In this document: one piece after another, positions 14,940-15,356 of the stretch
How positions within the stretch are numbered: the stretch's first letter is position 1
Layout of the letters: each line of letters opens with the position of its first letter
Assembly (NCBI GenBank): GCA_009925045.1
Contig: RFQK01000014.1
Location: 1-15,356, forward strand
Length of the DNA stretch: 15,356 nucleotides
From: Methylococcaceae bacterium
GTDB taxonomy: Bacteria > Pseudomonadota > Gammaproteobacteria > Methylococcales > Methylomonadaceae
Reading direction: 5' to 3'
Translations under genes and position numbers: made by a program
The notes under the pieces: generated by a model
Seen by the model: the letters and a program-made list of their open reading frames with translations, nothing else
What the model was told of the DNA's origin: nothing
The model's database searches: none

Positions 14940-15356
14940 TTAACTGGCTTTGCCGGCTTCAGTGGCGGCAGGTACTTCAATCAAGCTTCCGGATTTCACA
15001 TCATAGATGTAACCATAAACCGGAATATCACTGGGCACCAATGAGTGCGCTTTAATGCGTTTTACATCTTCCAGAACGCTTTCGGCTTGGTCTTTGATGG
15101 TCAGCCAGTTGATGTATTTACCGTCCGTTGAGCCTGGACCAGGATTGTTATCGTGCCAGCCGGTCGCGTCAACAGACGAGGTTTGTAAACTGCTGGCTAA
15201 CAAATCACTCATGATGTCATTGGTAAACGTTTCCATACCACAATCGGTATGGTGAATCACAAACCATTCCTTAGTGCCCAAGAGTTTGTAAGAAATGACC
15301 AGAGAACGAATCGCATCGTCACTGGCACGACCACCCGCATTACGGATCACATGAGC
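14940..15356 (-). CDS. Beta-class carbonic anhydrase, C-terminal part
   Basis: Zinc enzyme that interconverts CO2 and bicarbonate. The gene runs off the right edge; the frame stays open to 15356 (visible start ..[19 protein letters not shown]), so the N-terminus with the first zinc cysteine and Asp/Arg pair is missing. In the 138 visible residues, HHTDCGM supplies the zinc histidine and cysteine. The end [22 protein letters not shown] block is typical of the small mycobacterial Rv1284-like branch of the beta class. A GTG within the frame (15350) is internal, not a start, because conserved sequence continues upstream of it. It ends against the bidirectional terminator. It has no visible functional link to the LPS genes beside it. 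Confidence 0.88.
   Translation of the reverse strand, partial: AHVIRNAGGRASDDAIRSLVISYKLLGTKEWFVIHHTDCGMETFTNDIMSDLLASSLQTSSVDATGWHDNNPGPGSTDGKYINWLTIKDQAESVLEDVKRIKAHSLVPSDIPVYGYIYDVKSGSLIEVPAATEAGKAS

Noticed and set aside
1..15356. A previously undescribed defence, mobile or biosynthetic system
   Set aside because: Every substantial reading frame belongs to a known conserved family; no transposase, integrase, phage, toxin-antitoxin or CRISPR signals were seen.

Overview
The window is a stretch of chromosome from a Gram-negative bacterium, most likely a gammaproteobacterium. The evidence is the order fabF-pabC-mltG-tmk-holB-tatD, the order exbB-exbD-lpxK-ycaR-kdsB, an RlmG of the E. coli type, and outer-membrane components (TolC, a PqiC-type lipoprotein, Kdo and lipid A enzymes). 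A genus cannot be fixed from the sequence. No tRNA, rRNA, CRISPR array, insertion sequence or phage gene was seen.

Layout. (1) 1-4285, plus strand: the 3' part of fabF, then pabC, mltG, tmk and holB, the last four joined by 4-7 nt overlaps. They cover fatty acid elongation, folate synthesis, peptidoglycan cleavage, dTMP phosphorylation and the clamp loader. (2) 4335-6304: tatD, with its own TATAAT box, and rlmG. (3) 6320-9832: a four-gene MCE-type lipid ABC transporter operon, made of a STAS-permease fusion, an ATPase, an MCE substrate-binding protein and a PqiC-like lipoprotein, ending in a GC-rich hairpin. (4) 9833-9959: a convergent intergenic region with nested inverted repeats. (5) 9960-11261, minus strand: tolC. 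(6) 11262-11393: a divergent tolC/galU intergenic region with a strong 9-bp stem palindrome. (7) 11394-14922, plus strand: galU, exbB, exbD, lpxK, ycaR and kdsB, ending in a very clear bidirectional terminator. (8) 14940 to the right edge, minus strand: the C-terminal part of a beta-carbonic anhydrase.

The most unusual point is near 12160. GalU reads normally up to its conserved Arg-Tyr-Asp, then runs out of frame into what is recognisably the middle of ExbB. GalU therefore lacks its C-terminal end and ExbB lacks its first transmembrane segment. This is the signature of a deletion (or an assembly join) that fused two unrelated genes. If real, it places exbD-lpxK-ycaR-kdsB under whatever drives galU.

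Most of the rest is conserved housekeeping. The themes are envelope building (MltG, LpxK, KdsB, TolC, MCE transporter, GalU) and information processing (Tmk, HolB, RlmG, TatD). I found no convincing new defence, mobile or biosynthetic system.
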